From positions 1 through 29,865 of the IMG/VR virus record IMGVR_UViG_3300037041_000365: a stretch of DNA of 29,865 nt. One strand, given 5' to 3'. This DNA comes from a virus. Each line of letters begins with the position of its first letter. Positions within the stretch are counted from its first letter, which is position 1. Under the pieces are notes generated by a model, which saw nothing but the letters and a program-made list of their open reading frames with translations, was not told where the DNA came from and searched no databases. Shown piece after piece: positions 29,629 to 29,865 of the stretch. A program made the translations under genes and the position numbers.

Positions 29629-29865
29629 TTAGAATGAGTTTAAGATAATCCAATTACTACCATCACTTGCAACTGTATAGCAAACTTTTGTAGCTAAAGT
29701 TAAAGTCAAAACACCGTCTATTGTTTCTGTTCCGTTGGCATCTAAAGTTACAATTCCTACACCACTATTCTTTATTACATAAGTTACACCACTTCGACCT
29801 ACTGCAGTTGGTAACGTTACAGTTATAGTATTTGCACAATCTACAATATAGTTAGAATCATTTAT
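29629..29865 (-). CDS. 3' end of the 979-aa tail-tip protein
   Basis: C-terminal part of the gene that starts at 2830, including the 127-bp duplicated overlap. It ends at TAA (29629-29631) after residues NWIILNSF. The fold of this end looks like the small beta-structured tip found at the C-termini of many phage fibres. The tape measure gene begins 40 bp downstream, after a conserved ACCATTATA box. Confidence 0.85.
   Translation of the reverse strand: MNDSNYIVDCANTITVTLPTAVGRSGVTYVIKNSGVGIVTLDANGTETIDGVLTLTLATKVCYTVASDGSNWIILNSF
29739..29865. repeat. Terminal overlap, right copy
   Basis: Exact copy of bases 1-127. Removing it gives a 29,738-bp circle. Joining position 29738 to position 1 keeps the 979-codon tail gene in frame, since 2830 + 110 = 2940 bases, which is divisible by three. 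Confidence 0.95.

Overview
The window is essentially one complete, circularly assembled phage genome. Bases 29739-29865 repeat bases 1-127 exactly, so the unique length is 29,738 bp. The sequence is strongly AT-rich. Start codons are mostly preceded by A-rich leaders rather than Shine-Dalgarno sites. Several promoters match the Bacteroidota consensus (TTG, 19 bp, TAnnTTTG), and many proteins look like those of Flavobacterium-type phages. A tail tube candidate, a tape measure protein and no visible sheath gene suggest a siphovirus (long, non-contractile tail) infecting a Bacteroidota host. This host and morphotype assignment is inference from sequence features only.

Almost every gene lies on the minus strand and is read leftward, often with 4-bp ATGA or longer overlaps. 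The early region runs from about 15.2 kb down to 7.5 kb. It starts at a control region (15171-15440) with two consensus promoters, a terminator between them and operator-like repeats. It then encodes a run of small proteins, a DnaA-domain-IV-like protein, an ERF annealing protein, a YqaJ-type exonuclease, a ribbon-helix-helix protein, an SSB-like protein with a DDLPF tail, a replication organiser, a RecA/DnaB-fold ATPase, NinG and many tiny proteins. The organiser gene contains a candidate origin. From 7.5 to 5.4 kb come a DUF1360-like membrane protein, a sigma-factor-like protein and the terminase subunits.

The tail-tip and fibre genes (4244 to 1, continuing through the circle junction to 29629) follow the terminase. 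Next come the tape measure protein (29589-27460), a tail completion candidate, a YadA-like fibre and joining proteins. The leftward run is then interrupted by two plus-strand genes (22589-23855) that resemble a tail-assembly-chaperone pair. Leftward reading resumes with the XkdF-like protease/scaffold, major capsid protein, tail tube candidate, portal and connector. The lysis genes follow: two small membrane proteins, a putative unimolecular spanin and a lysozyme-like endolysin. A calcineurin-type phosphoesterase comes last. Head genes therefore lie downstream of tail genes, the reverse of the usual siphovirus order.

No integrase, recognisable repressor, DNA polymerase, tRNA or CRISPR array was seen. 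Nine short genes (27-59 aa) that fill apparent gaps were found by reading the sequence directly. Protein calls rest on motifs and remembered family patterns; no database search was run.
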